A model generated the notes under the pieces. That model had not been told where the DNA came from. It ran no database searches and saw nothing but the letters and a program-made list of their open reading frames with translations. A stretch of 64,000 nucleotides of DNA, from assembly GCA_018813295.1 (NCBI GenBank), contig JAHJBZ010000033.1, positions 1 to 64,000 on the forward strand. Reading direction: 5' to 3'. This DNA is from Patescibacteria group bacterium (GTDB taxonomy: Bacteria; Patescibacteriota; Gracilibacteria; UM-FILTER-43-11). Numbering within the stretch: position 1 is the first letter of the stretch; the number at the start of each line of letters is the position of its first letter. The position numbers and the translations under genes were made by a program. Below are positions 50,396 to 58,802 of the stretch, piece by piece.

Positions 50396-50459
50396 CGAAA
50401 CAACGAGGCAACGATATAACTATGTTATTTCGTCGTTTCGTCGTTTCGTTGTCTCGTCA
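50383..50459. repeat. Period-8 repeat hairpin with both arms
   Basis: Left arm CGATATAA, CGAAACAA, CGAGGCAA, CGATATAA. Right arm TTATTTCG, TCGTTTCG, TCGTTTCG, TTGTCTCG. It is the clearest two-armed member of the CGANACAA family, upstream of the infC promoter. Confidence 0.88.
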
Positions 50460-50496
50460 CTATGCGAGTCGATATTCCCTTTTTTAAAATAAAAAC

Positions 50497-50525
50497 TTGA
50501 CTTTTAAAGTGAACTTTTCTAAAAT
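50497..50525 (+). promoter_or_regulatory. Promoter of the infC-rpmI-rplT operon
   Basis: TTGACT and TAAAAT with a 17-bp spacer. The -10 box ends 20 bp before the ATT start, giving a leader of about 14 nt. Confidence 0.82.
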
Positions 50526-50545
50526 CAATGGGCTTTGATTTATAG

Positions 50546-51064
50546 ATTAACTTTTTCCATATAACTAAGCGCTTACGTACTAATCAGGGTATCCGAGTTC
50601 CTAAGGTTTTATTAGTTGATGGGGATTCAGCCGAGGAAGTCACAACCGAAGAGGCATTAAGCCGTGCCCGAGAAAAAGGTCTGGATTTAGTTGAGGTTTC
50701 ACCATTAAGTTCACCACCGGTTTGTAAGATTATAGACTATGGTACGTATCTCTACAGCCAAAAGAAGAAAGAGCAAAAGCAAAAACGTGCAACAAAGCAA
50801 ACTGAAACAAAAACTATTCGCTTAAGCATTCGCACCGAAAGTCACGACTTGGATGTGAAAGCTAAAAAAGCTCGCAAATTCCTTGAAGATAGGAATACTG
50901 TGAAAGTTGTTGTTATCTTTAGGGGGCGTGAAATGGCTCATGGAGATCTGGCTGAATCAAAAATGAATGAATTCTTTAAGCTGCTAGAGGACATTGCCAA
51001 CATTGAACAACAGCCTAAAAGGCAAGGATATCAGATGACCATGATACTTAATCCGCTTAAATAA
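50546..51064 (+). CDS. infC: Translation initiation factor IF-3 with a non-ATG start
   Basis: The frame runs from after a TAG at 50543 to 51064 with no ATG, GTG or TTG before conserved IF-3 sequence. Reading from ATT 50546 gives NFFHITKRLRTNQGIRVPKVLLVDGD, then ALSRAREKGLDLVEVSPLSSPPVCKIIDYG, the helical linker and the C-terminal domain (IRLSIRTESHDLDVKAKKARKFL, VVVIFRGREMAHGDLAESKM). About 172 residues, normal length. The ATT is the likely start (ATA 50561 is possible). Rare AUU/AUA starts on infC let IF-3 repress its own translation by rejecting non-canonical starts. First gene of the infC-rpmI-rplT operon. Confidence 0.9.
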   Translation: MNFFHITKRLRTNQGIRVPKVLLVDGDSAEEVTTEEALSRAREKGLDLVEVSPLSSPPVCKIIDYGTYLYSQKKKEQKQKRATKQTETKTIRLSIRTESHDLDVKAKKARKFLEDRNTVKVVVIFRGREMAHGDLAESKMNEFFKLLEDIANIEQQPKRQGYQMTMILNPLK

Positions 51065-51154
51065 CATTTGACAATTGACAATTGACTCCCGCTAAGCGGG
51101 ATCAAATGTCACATGTCAAATGTGAAAAATTTTATCTCGTAAAATTTTTATAAA
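51065..51154. repeat. infC-rpmI spacer with REP-like hairpin, copy A
   Basis: TTGACAATTGACAATTGACT, the palindrome CCCGCTAAGCGGG, ATCAAATGTCACATGTCAAATG, then the AT hairpin AAATTTTA-TCTCG-TAAAATTT just before the rpmI ATG. Almost identical to the rpmI-rplT spacer. Confidence 0.88.
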
Positions 51155-51364
51155 ATGCCCGGAAAAGCCAGACCAGGAAAAATTAGAACTTCAAGCAGTG
51201 CTAAAAAGCGCATTAGAAGAACAGGAAAAGATACTTTTGTTCATGAAAAAGCTGCTCATAATCACCTGTTGCAACAGAAATCCAAGAGGCAAAAACGCCT
51301 TGCTTCCAAAGTTTTGAAAGTAAATGCTTATAAAAAAACTTTGAAGAGATTATTACCTAACTAA
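51155..51364 (+). CDS. rpmI: 50S ribosomal protein L35
   Basis: A 69-residue basic protein with the L35 pattern KIRTSSSAKKRIRRTGKDTF, the histidine region AHNHLLQQKSKRQKRL, and a C-terminal KTLKRLLP. It lies between infC and rplT in the conserved operon. No Shine-Dalgarno sequence; the ATG follows an AT-rich hairpin. Confidence 0.95.
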   Translation: MPGKARPGKIRTSSSAKKRIRRTGKDTFVHEKAAHNHLLQQKSKRQKRLASKVLKVNAYKKTLKRLLPN

Positions 51365-51461
51365 TAAAATAACTTTTGACCATTGACACTTGACTCCCGC
51401 TAAGCGGGATCAAATGTCACGTGTCAAATGTGAAAAATTTTATCTCATAAAATTTTGAAAG
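51365..51461. repeat. rpmI-rplT spacer with REP-like hairpin, copy B
   Basis: About 65 nt from TTGACTCCCGC through TAAAATTTT differ from copy A at only two positions. Ends AAAATTTTGAAAG before the rplT ATG. Confidence 0.88.
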
Positions 51462-52016
51462 ATGTCTAGAGTCAAGAGAGGAGTTACCACGCATCGTCGT
51501 CATAAAAAAATCTTGCAGATGGCCAAGGGGTTCCGCGGTAAACGTAAAAATGTTTTTAAATTAGCCAAAAACGCTGTTATGAAAGCTGGAACTAATGCTT
51601 ATCGCGATAGGCGTTTAAAGAAAAGAACTTTTCATCAATTGTGGGTTCTTCGTATTAATGCGGCATGTCGTGAACATGATATGAAGTATAGTCGATTTAT
51701 TTACGCTTTGGAACTTGCTGGAATTCAAATTAATCGCAAAATGCTTGCTGAACTTGCGGTTAATAATCCAGATGTGTTTAAGGAAATTGTCGATGCCGCT
51801 AAAGCAGCTCTTCCACCGGAAGGCCAAGCTCCTGATTTGAATGAATTAAAAAAGAAATTTGGCAAAGCCACAAAACCTAAGCCAAAAATGCCGGAAGAAA
51901 GCCCTTATGTGAAAAAGGTTGAGAATGGAGAAAATAAGGAAAAGGAAGAGAAAACTGAGAAAGCTGAGATAAAACCTACTCCTAAAAAGGCTGCTAAGAA
52001 AAAGGAAGAGAAATAA
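51462..52016 (+). CDS. rplT: 50S ribosomal protein L20 with long C-terminal tail
   Basis: A 184-residue L20. The standard part (about 1-118) has [31 protein letters not shown] and [22 protein letters not shown]. About 65 extra residues follow, rich in K, E and P ([19 protein letters not shown], then [26 protein letters not shown]). It is a primary 23S rRNA-binding assembly protein and often the autogenous regulator of this operon. The tail is predicted disordered; its role is unknown. L31 in this window has a similar tail. Confidence 0.95.
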   Translation: MSRVKRGVTTHRRHKKILQMAKGFRGKRKNVFKLAKNAVMKAGTNAYRDRRLKKRTFHQLWVLRINAACREHDMKYSRFIYALELAGIQINRKMLAELAVNNPDVFKEIVDAAKAALPPEGQAPDLNELKKKFGKATKPKPKMPEESPYVKKVENGENKEKEEKTEKAEIKPTPKKAAKKKEEK

Positions 52017-52092
52017 TTTTTCAATTTTCAGTTTTCATTTTTCATTGTTACTGACGACTGACTTCCTTTTAAGTGTAAAATGAAAAATTAAG
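52017..52092. repeat. TTTTCA word repeat between rplT and trxB
   Basis: TTTTTCAATTTTCAGTTTTCA on the left, TAAAATGAAAAATTAAGG on the right. It lies between convergent genes. Confidence 0.6.
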
Positions 52093-52096
52093 GAGC

Positions 52097-53014
52097 TTAC
52101 TCCGCCAACCACCTCTCAACATCAATCGCTGCCGCACAACCCATTCCTGCAGCGGTTATTGCCTGACGGTAACGGTGGTCTACCACATCACCAGCGGCAA
52201 ATACACCAGGAATTGATGTCATGGTGTTTTCTTTGTGTAAAATAAATCCAACTTTATCTAATTCAATTTGGTCTCTGAATAAATCAGTAGCAGGAATATG
52301 ACCGATAGCCAAGAACATTCCGTCGACTGTTATTTCGGATGTTTCGTCTGTTTTGGTGTCTTTAAGGCGTAAACCTGTTACGTTATTTTCGCCAAGCACT
52401 TCGTCGACAGCTTTATTTGTAAGAATTTCAATTTTTTCATTTGCTTTAACGCGTTCCTCCATAATTTTGGATGAACGGAATTCTTCGCGGCGATGGATGA
52501 GATAAACTTTTGTAGCGAATTTTGTCAGAAAGCCTGCTTCTTCCATTGCGCTATCTCCTCCTCCAAGTACTGCGACTACTTTATCTTTAAAAAAGAAACC
52601 ATCACAAGTGGCACATGCGGAAACTCCTTTTGCCCATAAGCGGTCTTCGGAAGGTAGGCCTAGGCGGCGTGGTTTTGCACCAGTGGCAATTATTACCGCT
52701 TTGGACTGATATTCCTCATCGCCTGTATAAACTTTAAATGGACGGCTGGAGAAATCGACTTTTGTAATGTCTTTTGAAATGTATTTAGTTCCAAATCTTT
52801 CGGCCTGGGCTTTCATTTCTGTCATTAGCTGTTGTCCATATATTCCTTTGCTGAATCCTGGGAAATTTTCAACTTCTGTTGTAATAGTAAGCTGCCCTCC
52901 TGGCTGCCAACCTTCAAAGACCAGTGTTTTTAATTCAGCACGGCTGGTGTAAACAGCTGCAGTGTGACCTGCAGGACCAGAACCGATAATAATTACGTCG
53001 TATATGTTGTCCAT
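52097..53014 (-). CDS. trxB: Thioredoxin reductase
   Basis: A 305-residue thioredoxin reductase. FAD site GSGPAGHTAAVYTSRA (11-26), redox-active CATC at 134-137, NADPH site GGGDSAMEEAGFL and C-terminal GVFAAGDVVDHRYRQAITAAGMGCAAAIDVERWL. It reduces thioredoxin with NADPH. The partner trxA is not in the window. Extended -10 upstream. It is divergent from the GT4 glycosyltransferase. Confidence 0.96.
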   Translation of the reverse strand: MDNIYDVIIIGSGPAGHTAAVYTSRAELKTLVFEGWQPGGQLTITTEVENFPGFSKGIYGQQLMTEMKAQAERFGTKYISKDITKVDFSSRPFKVYTGDEEYQSKAVIIATGAKPRRLGLPSEDRLWAKGVSACATCDGFFFKDKVVAVLGGGDSAMEEAGFLTKFATKVYLIHRREEFRSSKIMEERVKANEKIEILTNKAVDEVLGENNVTGLRLKDTKTDETSEITVDGMFLAIGHIPATDLFRDQIELDKVGFILHKENTMTSIPGVFAAGDVVDHRYRQAITAAGMGCAAAIDVERWLAE

Positions 53015-53045
53015 TTTGTTTTCAATTTAAAAAATTACCTTAAAC

Positions 53046-53054
53046 ATTATAGCA
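53046..53054 (-). promoter_or_regulatory. Extended -10 element of trxB
   Basis: TGCTATAAT on the minus strand, 31 bp before the trxB ATG. No good -35 box. Confidence 0.5.
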
Positions 53055-53075
53055 GAAATCTGTTAAATTTATGTT

Positions 53076-54155
53076 ATGAAGATTGCACTTGTTCACGAAA
53101 TGCTTACAAAACTTGGCGGTGCTGAACGTGTTTTAAGAACGCTGAGTGATATGTATCCAAAAAGTCCTATTTATACGCTTCTTCATGATGCTGAAAAAAC
53201 CGAAGATTGGTTTGGCGATAAAACAATTCATCCTTCTTATTTGCAGACTTATTATAGATGGCTTAAAAGTCCAAAATGGCTGCTTTCTAAAATGCCAAAG
53301 GCCATTGAGCAGTTTGATTTTAGTGATTATGACGTTGTTATTTCCAGTAGTTCTGCATTCGCGCATGGTATAAAAACGAATAAAAAGACCAAGCACATCT
53401 GCTATTGCCATTCGCCAATGAGGTATGCGTGGGATTATACGCATGAGTACACAAAAAATTATTCCGGTGTGATGAAATTTTTAATAGCTAATCTATTAAA
53501 ACAGATCAGAATTTGGGATTTTAAAGCTGCCAGTAATCCGGATTTGATTGTCGCGAATTCAAAACACGTACAAAAGCGAATTGAGAAGTATTGGCGGAAG
53601 AAATCTACCGTTATTTATCCTCCGGTTGAGGTTGGGAAGTTTAAGCCGACGGCTGACTGTGAAGATTACTTTTTAATTGTATCCGCTCTTACACCGTTTA
53701 AGAAAATTGATTTGGCAGTGCATGCTTTTAACAAGTTGAAGAGGAGGCTTGTAATTATTGGGGATGGGGCGCAACGAAAATCACTTGAATCAATTGCAAA
53801 TGATAATATTGAGTTTTTGGGCTATAAACCGGACTCGGTTGTACGTGAATATATGCAAAATTGCCGCGCATTTATCTTTCCGGGGGAGGAGGATTTTGGT
53901 ATTACGCCTGCTGAGGCTATGGCAGCTGGTAAGCCGGTACTGGCTTATGGGATAGGTGGTGTTACAGAGAGTGTACAGGAGGGGGTTAGCGGTGAGTTTT
54001 TTCACAAATTGACATCGGAGTCGCTTATCGAAGGTTTAACGAGATTGATGATGAATGAGAAGCGTTATGACTACAAAAAAATCAGGCAGATTGCTGAAAA
54101 GTTCGATGAAAGTGTTTTTGAGGAGAAGATTAAGAAGGTAGTGGAGAATAAATAA
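53076..54155 (+). CDS. GT4-family glycosyltransferase
   Basis: A 359-residue GT-B glycosyltransferase. N-terminal LVHEMLTKLGGAERVLRTLSDMYPKSPIYTL and CYCHSPMRYAWDYTHEY are typical of WbaZ-like mannosyltransferases. The C-terminal donor site has FPGEEDFGITPAEAMAAGKPVLAYGIGG with the E-x7-E pattern. It probably builds a surface polysaccharide or glycolipid from a nucleotide sugar. Divergent from trxB. Confidence 0.9.
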   Translation: MKIALVHEMLTKLGGAERVLRTLSDMYPKSPIYTLLHDAEKTEDWFGDKTIHPSYLQTYYRWLKSPKWLLSKMPKAIEQFDFSDYDVVISSSSAFAHGIKTNKKTKHICYCHSPMRYAWDYTHEYTKNYSGVMKFLIANLLKQIRIWDFKAASNPDLIVANSKHVQKRIEKYWRKKSTVIYPPVEVGKFKPTADCEDYFLIVSALTPFKKIDLAVHAFNKLKRRLVIIGDGAQRKSLESIANDNIEFLGYKPDSVVREYMQNCRAFIFPGEEDFGITPAEAMAAGKPVLAYGIGGVTESVQEGVSGEFFHKLTSESLIEGLTRLMMNEKRYDYKKIRQIAEKFDESVFEEKIKKVVENK

Positions 54156-54158
54156 ACA

Positions 54159-54220
54159 AAAAATCCTTAAGAATTAAGCGTTAAGGAATAAGCTTAGAAC
54201 TTAAAACTTGCAGCTTATTT
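54159..54220. repeat. Period-7 repeat hairpin
   Basis: CCTTAAGAATTAAGCGTTAAGGAATAAGC pairs with GCTTAGAACTTAAAACTTGCAGC. It lies between convergent genes and overlaps the rpmE stop. Confidence 0.72.
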
Positions 54221-54658
54221 ATTTTTCGTCTCTTTCTTTGCAGGCGCTTTTTTCTTTTCTGCTTTGGCTTTCTCTTTTGCGGCTTCTAATTCTGCTTTTT
54301 CGGCTTCTTTAGCTTCAGTATTTTCCCTGGCTTTGCGAGTGACTTTTTCTTCTACTGTTTCTTTTTTTGCTGCTTCTTTTCTCTTTTTGCTTTCGGCATG
54401 TTTTGCCTTAAGTTTCTCAGCAGCCTCCTGGCGAGCTCGGAATTTATCTACACGACCAGCTGTATCGATTAACATCTTCTCTCCGGTGTAAAATGGATGA
54501 GAAGCAGATGATATTTCAATATTAATTACATAGTGATCAACACCATTAATTTTCTTGGTTTTTTCGGACTTAAGCGTTGAAACAGTCACAAATTCAGCAC
54601 CACATGAGCTGTCTATAAATACGACTGGATTTAATTTTGGGTGAATCTCTTTTTTCAT
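54215..54658 (-). CDS. rpmE: 50S ribosomal protein L31 with long C-terminal tail
   Basis: A 147-residue L31. The core (about 1-72) shows MKKEIHPKLNPVVFIDSSCGAEF and ISSASHPFYTGEKMLIDTAGRVDKF. Only one cysteine (C19) is present in the core, so it is a zinc-free type. About 75 further residues are lysine- and alanine-rich (AEKLKAKHAESKKRKEAAKK, AKAEKKKAPAKK). It joins the ribosomal subunits (bridge B1b). The tail resembles that of L20 in composition. Preceded by a 12-bp hairpin in its leader. Confidence 0.94.
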   Translation of the reverse strand: MKKEIHPKLNPVVFIDSSCGAEFVTVSTLKSEKTKKINGVDHYVINIEISSASHPFYTGEKMLIDTAGRVDKFRARQEAAEKLKAKHAESKKRKEAAKKETVEEKVTRKARENTEAKEAEKAELEAAKEKAKAEKKKAPAKKETKNK

Positions 54659-54682
54659 AATAATTAATTTAGGTGGTAGGTG

Positions 54683-54709
54683 GTAGCTTTTTAGGATCTA
54701 AGAAGCTAC
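54683..54709 (-). promoter_or_regulatory. Hairpin in the rpmE leader
   Basis: GTAGCTTCTTAG and CTAAAAAGCTAC on the minus strand pair with one mismatch around a three-base loop, 25 bp before the rpmE ATG. It could be an autoregulatory or repeat-type structure. Confidence 0.45.
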
Positions 54710-54737
54710 AACCCAAAAGAAGCTATGAGATTTTAAG

Positions 54738-55844
54738 TTATTTCTTTCGTTTAGGCAAGACTTTTTTCTTCTTTTTATCCGGAAAAAGGGATTTGCGGCC
54801 TAAAAGTAAAATGATTAATAATATGGTTACAGCTATTAGTGCAATGGTTTGCCATTTATAAATAACTTTTATGGTTATGATGCCTTCTCTGTATTCCCCT
54901 TTATTATCGGTTACTTTCAGGATTACGTTGTAATTTCCCGTATTTTCAAAAACATGATCTATAACAACACCTGTGTCTGTTTGGCCATCATCAAAATACC
55001 ATTCATACGTTACTATATCCCCATCAGGATCACGTGAATTTAAAGCATTAAAAGTTACTATGTCGCCTTTGCTGACGGTTGTGTTTTCGGTTTCGATTTC
55101 CGGAATAGGACCATGATTTTGATTATTTATATCGCTGCTATCCCCGATTCCATCACCATCGTTATCAAAGGATTCGGTAGGATCATTAGGGAAGGCATCT
55201 GTATTATCTCCAACGCCATCATCGTCACTGTCTACGCTCTCTCTTGTATTAAGCGGGAAGAGGTCTATGGTATCGGCTATGCCATCGTTATCGTCATCTG
55301 TATCTGCATTATCTCCAATCCCGTCAGCATCTGTATCCATTGATTCTGAGGGGTCATATGGAAAAGCATCAAACTGATCTGCTGTGCCATCATTATCGTC
55401 ATCGTTATCAACGCTATCCCCAATACCATCTCCATCTGAATCTGTATCAACATAAATTGCTTTGGTGACTTTGTTGTTGGACGGGTCATCCCCTTCGGAA
55501 TTCCATGGTACAACACGAACACTTATGTTGTGACTACCAACTGACTGTCCTGTCCAATCAACGAAAACATCATCCGTTTTATTGGCTAAAACTGAAATTG
55601 GCTGATCTGTTCCAATAAATTCCTGTTTACTTTCATCATAAAACTTCACAACTCCAAAAAGGTCCTGATCGGAATTATTGGTAACAGTTGCATAGACTCG
55701 CACTGTTCTTCCTACAAGAATATTGCTTTCTGCCCTCACGCCATCCGAATTTATGGAAAGGTCTTTATTAAAATCCTGGGCGTAAAGTGGTTTCGAGATC
55801 AGCAGACAGGCAAAGAGGGCAATAAGACGAATGAAATTTTTCAT
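54738..55844 (-). CDS. Surface protein with TSP3 calcium-binding repeats and PKD domain
   Basis: A 368-residue exported protein with signal peptide (MKNFIRLIALFACLLISKPLYA). A CARDB-like domain (residues 30-130, VRVYATVTNNSDQDLFGVVKF) leads to thrombospondin type 3 repeats, DxDGDGIGD units at about 132-235. A PKD domain follows (FNALNSRDPDGDIVTYEWYFDDG), then a C-terminal membrane helix (WQTIALIAVTILLIILLL) and a short lysine-rich cytoplasmic tail. The Asp-rich repeats should bind calcium. A membrane-bound adhesin or stalk is plausible. The gene is followed by rpmE. Confidence 0.85.
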   Translation of the reverse strand: MKNFIRLIALFACLLISKPLYAQDFNKDLSINSDGVRAESNILVGRTVRVYATVTNNSDQDLFGVVKFYDESKQEFIGTDQPISVLANKTDDVFVDWTGQSVGSHNISVRVVPWNSEGDDPSNNKVTKAIYVDTDSDGDGIGDSVDNDDDNDGTADQFDAFPYDPSESMDTDADGIGDNADTDDDNDGIADTIDLFPLNTRESVDSDDDGVGDNTDAFPNDPTESFDNDGDGIGDSSDINNQNHGPIPEIETENTTVSKGDIVTFNALNSRDPDGDIVTYEWYFDDGQTDTGVVIDHVFENTGNYNVILKVTDNKGEYREGIITIKVIYKWQTIALIAVTILLIILLLGRKSLFPDKKKKKVLPKRKK

Positions 55845-55852
55845 AACATTTT

Positions 55853-55944
55853 TTTAGGATTAAGTTTTAAACCTAAGTCATAAGTCCTAGGTCTTAAGTC
55901 ATAAGTCAGCTTAAAACTTAGCTTAATCCTTATTTCTTAAGACT
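55853..55944. repeat. Period-7 repeat hairpin
   Basis: TTAAACCTAAGTCATAAGTCCTAGG on the left and TAAGTCATAAGTCAGCTTAAAACTTAGC on the right. It overlaps the end of gyrA. Confidence 0.75.
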
Positions 55945-58636
55945 TAGGATTTTTTTGATTCGGATTTTTAGGTTCGACAAGCGGTAATTCCTGCGTTTCA
56001 GCCTTATCCTCCTCAATAATGAGAGAGAGTGAAGCAACTTTATCAGGTCCATTTAAACGCATTACATAAACTCCTTGAGTTGCACGGCCTGTTGTTGGCA
56101 ATTGATCGAGGGGTAAACGAATCATTTGTCCCTGTTTTGACATCAGAATTAAATCGCCTATCATTTTATTATGAATAACCCTTGCTCCAACTACTTTGCC
56201 AGTCTTTGCTGTTAGCTGAGCGGTTTTAACACCACTTCCTCCGCGGCCTTGGAAGCGATAATCTGTAACTTGAGTTGTCTTGCCAAGTCCATTTTCCATC
56301 ACAACAAGGAAACGACTTATTTCTTCATCTTTTATCACATCCATTGCAACAACTTCGTCATCATTTCCTTTTAATCTTATTCCGCGGACACCCATACTAG
56401 GCCTACCCATTGGCCGAACATCACTTTGTTTAAATCGAATACATTGCCCGTTTCTTGTAGCGATAATTACCTGCTGTCCAGATGATGTTGGTAGTACCCA
56501 ATCGAGCAGATCTCCATCGCGTAATTTGATAGCAATAAGACCTGATTTTCGTACGTTTTTGAAATCCTCAACTTTCGTCTTTTTTACAGTGCCTTTTGTG
56601 GTGGTCATGAATAAGTACTCACCTGTATTTTTGGTTTTATCCAACATCGCAGTAACGGTTTCTTCTGGGTCTAGCTGTAATAAGTTGACTATTGCCTGCC
56701 CTTTGGTTGTACGACTGGATTGAGGTACTTCGTATGCCGGCAGACAGAAAACGCGGCCTTTGTTGGTGAAATAAAGGATGTCATCGTGAGTCATAACATG
56801 AACGATACTTGAAATTTCATCCTCTTCTTTTGTGCTCATTCCAATTACACCTTTACCGCCACGACCTTGAGTGCGATATACACTTGGGCTCATGCGTTTG
56901 ATGTAGCCTCCTTTGGTAAGCGCAACGATCATCGGCTCATTTGGTATAATGGATTTGGCATTAAACTCACCAATAGCATGAGGTATCACTTCTGTGCGAC
57001 GTTCGTCACCATATTTATCGATAATTTCTTTAGTTTCATCTTTAACAATTGACAATATCTTCTTAGAATCACCTAAAATTGCCTTACACTCTTTGATGAA
57101 ATCCAATTTTTCTTTAAGTTCATCCTCAATTTTCTTTCGTTCAAGACCAGCTAAAGTTTGCAAACGCATTTCGAGTATAGCTTTTGCTTGAATTTCTGTG
57201 AGTTTGAATTTTTTAACTAAATTTTCTTTCGCAAGCTCTTTGGTTTCGGACTTTTTGATTGTTTCAATAACCTTATCTATGTCATCCAAAGCTATTTTTA
57301 ATCCCTCTAAGATGTGTGCCCGTGCTTCTGCCACTCGGAGTTCGTATTCGGTCCGACGAGTAATTACCACTTGGCGATGGCTTATAAATTGTTCTAAGAT
57401 CGCCTTTAGATCGAGCAATCGAGGCTGAATGCCATCTATCAAAGCGATTACATTGAAACCGAAAGAGCTTTGAAGCTGGGTAAATTTATATAATTGATTT
57501 AAAACTTTTTTTGGATAAGCATCGCGTTTTAACTCAATCGCAACTCTTACGCCTTCACGGTTAGATTCGTCACGCAAATCTGAAATGCCAATTATTTTTT
57601 TATCACGTACAAGATCGGCAATTTTTTCAACTAGTGATGCCTTATTAACCTGATAAGGAATTTCTGTAATTATAATTTGGTGTCTACCTCCTTTCATTTC
57701 TTCGATATCTGCCTTTCCGCGCATAATAACACTTCCACGACCAGTTGCGTATGCTGTTTTAATCGCTTCAGTATCGTAAATCATTCCACCAGTTGGGAAA
57801 TCAGGACCTTTAATAAATTCCATCAAATCATCGATATCCGCTTCTGGATTGTCGATTAAGTGCATAACCGCCCCCATCACCTCTGTAAGGTTATGAGGCG
57901 GAATATTTGTAGCCATACCTACCGCAATACCCATTGATCCATTGAGAAGAAGTGCCGGAATGCGTGCCGGAAGAACTACTGGTTCTTTTAAACGACCATC
58001 GTAATTTGGACGGAAATCGACTGTATCTTTTTCGATATCAGCTAGTATTTCATCCGTGATCTTTTCCATTTTAGCCTCGGTATAACGCATGGCAGCAGCA
58101 TTGTCGCCGTCCATGGAACCGAAGTTACCCTGGCCATTTACGAGCGGATAGCGCATGGCAAAATCTTGCGCCATACGAACCATAGAATCATATACAGCAG
58201 TATCACCATGTGGATGATATTTACCTAAAACATCACCAACAACCGTCGCGGATTTTCGGAATTTTCCACCTGAGCGCAGACCAATTTCGTGCATGGAATA
58301 AAGAATACGGCGGTGAACTGGTTCTAAACCATCGCGGACGTCGGGAAGTGCACGAGAAACAATCACACTCATCGCGTAATCCAAATAACAATCTTCCATT
58401 TCCTTTACGATATCTCGCATGGAGTCATTTTCTGCTAATTCAGTCGGAGTTATGGTGTTTTTATCACCCCCATCATCCGCCGCGGCGGATGTTTCAGGTT
58501 TATCCTCCTCGGACTCAGAATCGTCGACTGTTTTATCGTCTTCTTCAGCAGACTCCTCAGGGAGTAATTCTGGTTGTTCATTTTCCTCGGGAATATCATT
58601 TTTTTCTTCTTTTGGATCAGTATCTTTTTTAGGCAC
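55937..58636 (-). CDS. gyrA: DNA gyrase subunit A with acidic N-terminal extension
   Basis: An 899-residue GyrA, about 60-80 residues longer than usual because of an acidic N-terminal extension ([19 protein letters not shown]). The catalytic tyrosine is Y185 in [10 protein letters not shown], and the quinolone region has [17 protein letters not shown]. The GyrA box is QGRGGKG. C-terminal beta-pinwheel repeats wrap DNA for negative supercoiling. It contains a short GC palindrome (TCCGCCGCGGCGGA) read as SAAAD in the extension. No gyrB is adjacent. Confidence 0.95.
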   Translation of the reverse strand: MPKKDTDPKEEKNDIPEENEQPELLPEESAEEDDKTVDDSESEEDKPETSAAADDGGDKNTITPTELAENDSMRDIVKEMEDCYLDYAMSVIVSRALPDVRDGLEPVHRRILYSMHEIGLRSGGKFRKSATVVGDVLGKYHPHGDTAVYDSMVRMAQDFAMRYPLVNGQGNFGSMDGDNAAAMRYTEAKMEKITDEILADIEKDTVDFRPNYDGRLKEPVVLPARIPALLLNGSMGIAVGMATNIPPHNLTEVMGAVMHLIDNPEADIDDLMEFIKGPDFPTGGMIYDTEAIKTAYATGRGSVIMRGKADIEEMKGGRHQIIITEIPYQVNKASLVEKIADLVRDKKIIGISDLRDESNREGVRVAIELKRDAYPKKVLNQLYKFTQLQSSFGFNVIALIDGIQPRLLDLKAILEQFISHRQVVITRRTEYELRVAEARAHILEGLKIALDDIDKVIETIKKSETKELAKENLVKKFKLTEIQAKAILEMRLQTLAGLERKKIEDELKEKLDFIKECKAILGDSKKILSIVKDETKEIIDKYGDERRTEVIPHAIGEFNAKSIIPNEPMIVALTKGGYIKRMSPSVYRTQGRGGKGVIGMSTKEEDEISSIVHVMTHDDILYFTNKGRVFCLPAYEVPQSSRTTKGQAIVNLLQLDPEETVTAMLDKTKNTGEYLFMTTTKGTVKKTKVEDFKNVRKSGLIAIKLRDGDLLDWVLPTSSGQQVIIATRNGQCIRFKQSDVRPMGRPSMGVRGIRLKGNDDEVVAMDVIKDEEISRFLVVMENGLGKTTQVTDYRFQGRGGSGVKTAQLTAKTGKVVGARVIHNKMIGDLILMSKQGQMIRLPLDQLPTTGRATQGVYVMRLNGPDKVASLSLIIEEDKAETQELPLVEPKNPNQKNPKS
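58484..58497. repeat. 14-bp palindrome TCCGCCGCGGCGGA in gyrA
   Basis: The same 14-bp sequence occurs in both composite REP-like elements (19689 and 63777 regions). Here it is translated in the gyrA N-terminal extension. Confidence 0.75.
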
Positions 58637-58659
58637 GTTTTTGAATGTTTTAGTTATTA

Positions 58660-58702
58660 AATAATGCTAGCCAGTAAGCCAAAACTAGGCTAGGTGCTAA
58701 CC
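58660..58702. repeat. GCTAGCC word hairpin
   Basis: GCTAGCCAGTAAGCC on the left and GGCTAGGTGCTAACC on the right can pair imperfectly. It lies upstream of gyrA. Confidence 0.6.
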
Positions 58703-58802
58703 TTGGGAATTGTATCACAAAGAAAAGTGGAAAAAAAGGGTTTTTTTAGCAAAAAAACTGGACAAAAGAGACATTATTTATCCGATAAGATTTAAGTGCT
58801 TG

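Noticed and set aside
50528-50545. Five-codon leader ORF (ATG to TAG) ending directly before the infC start
   Set aside because: The predicted -10 box ends at 50525, so transcription should begin after this ATG; it is unlikely to be in the mRNA.
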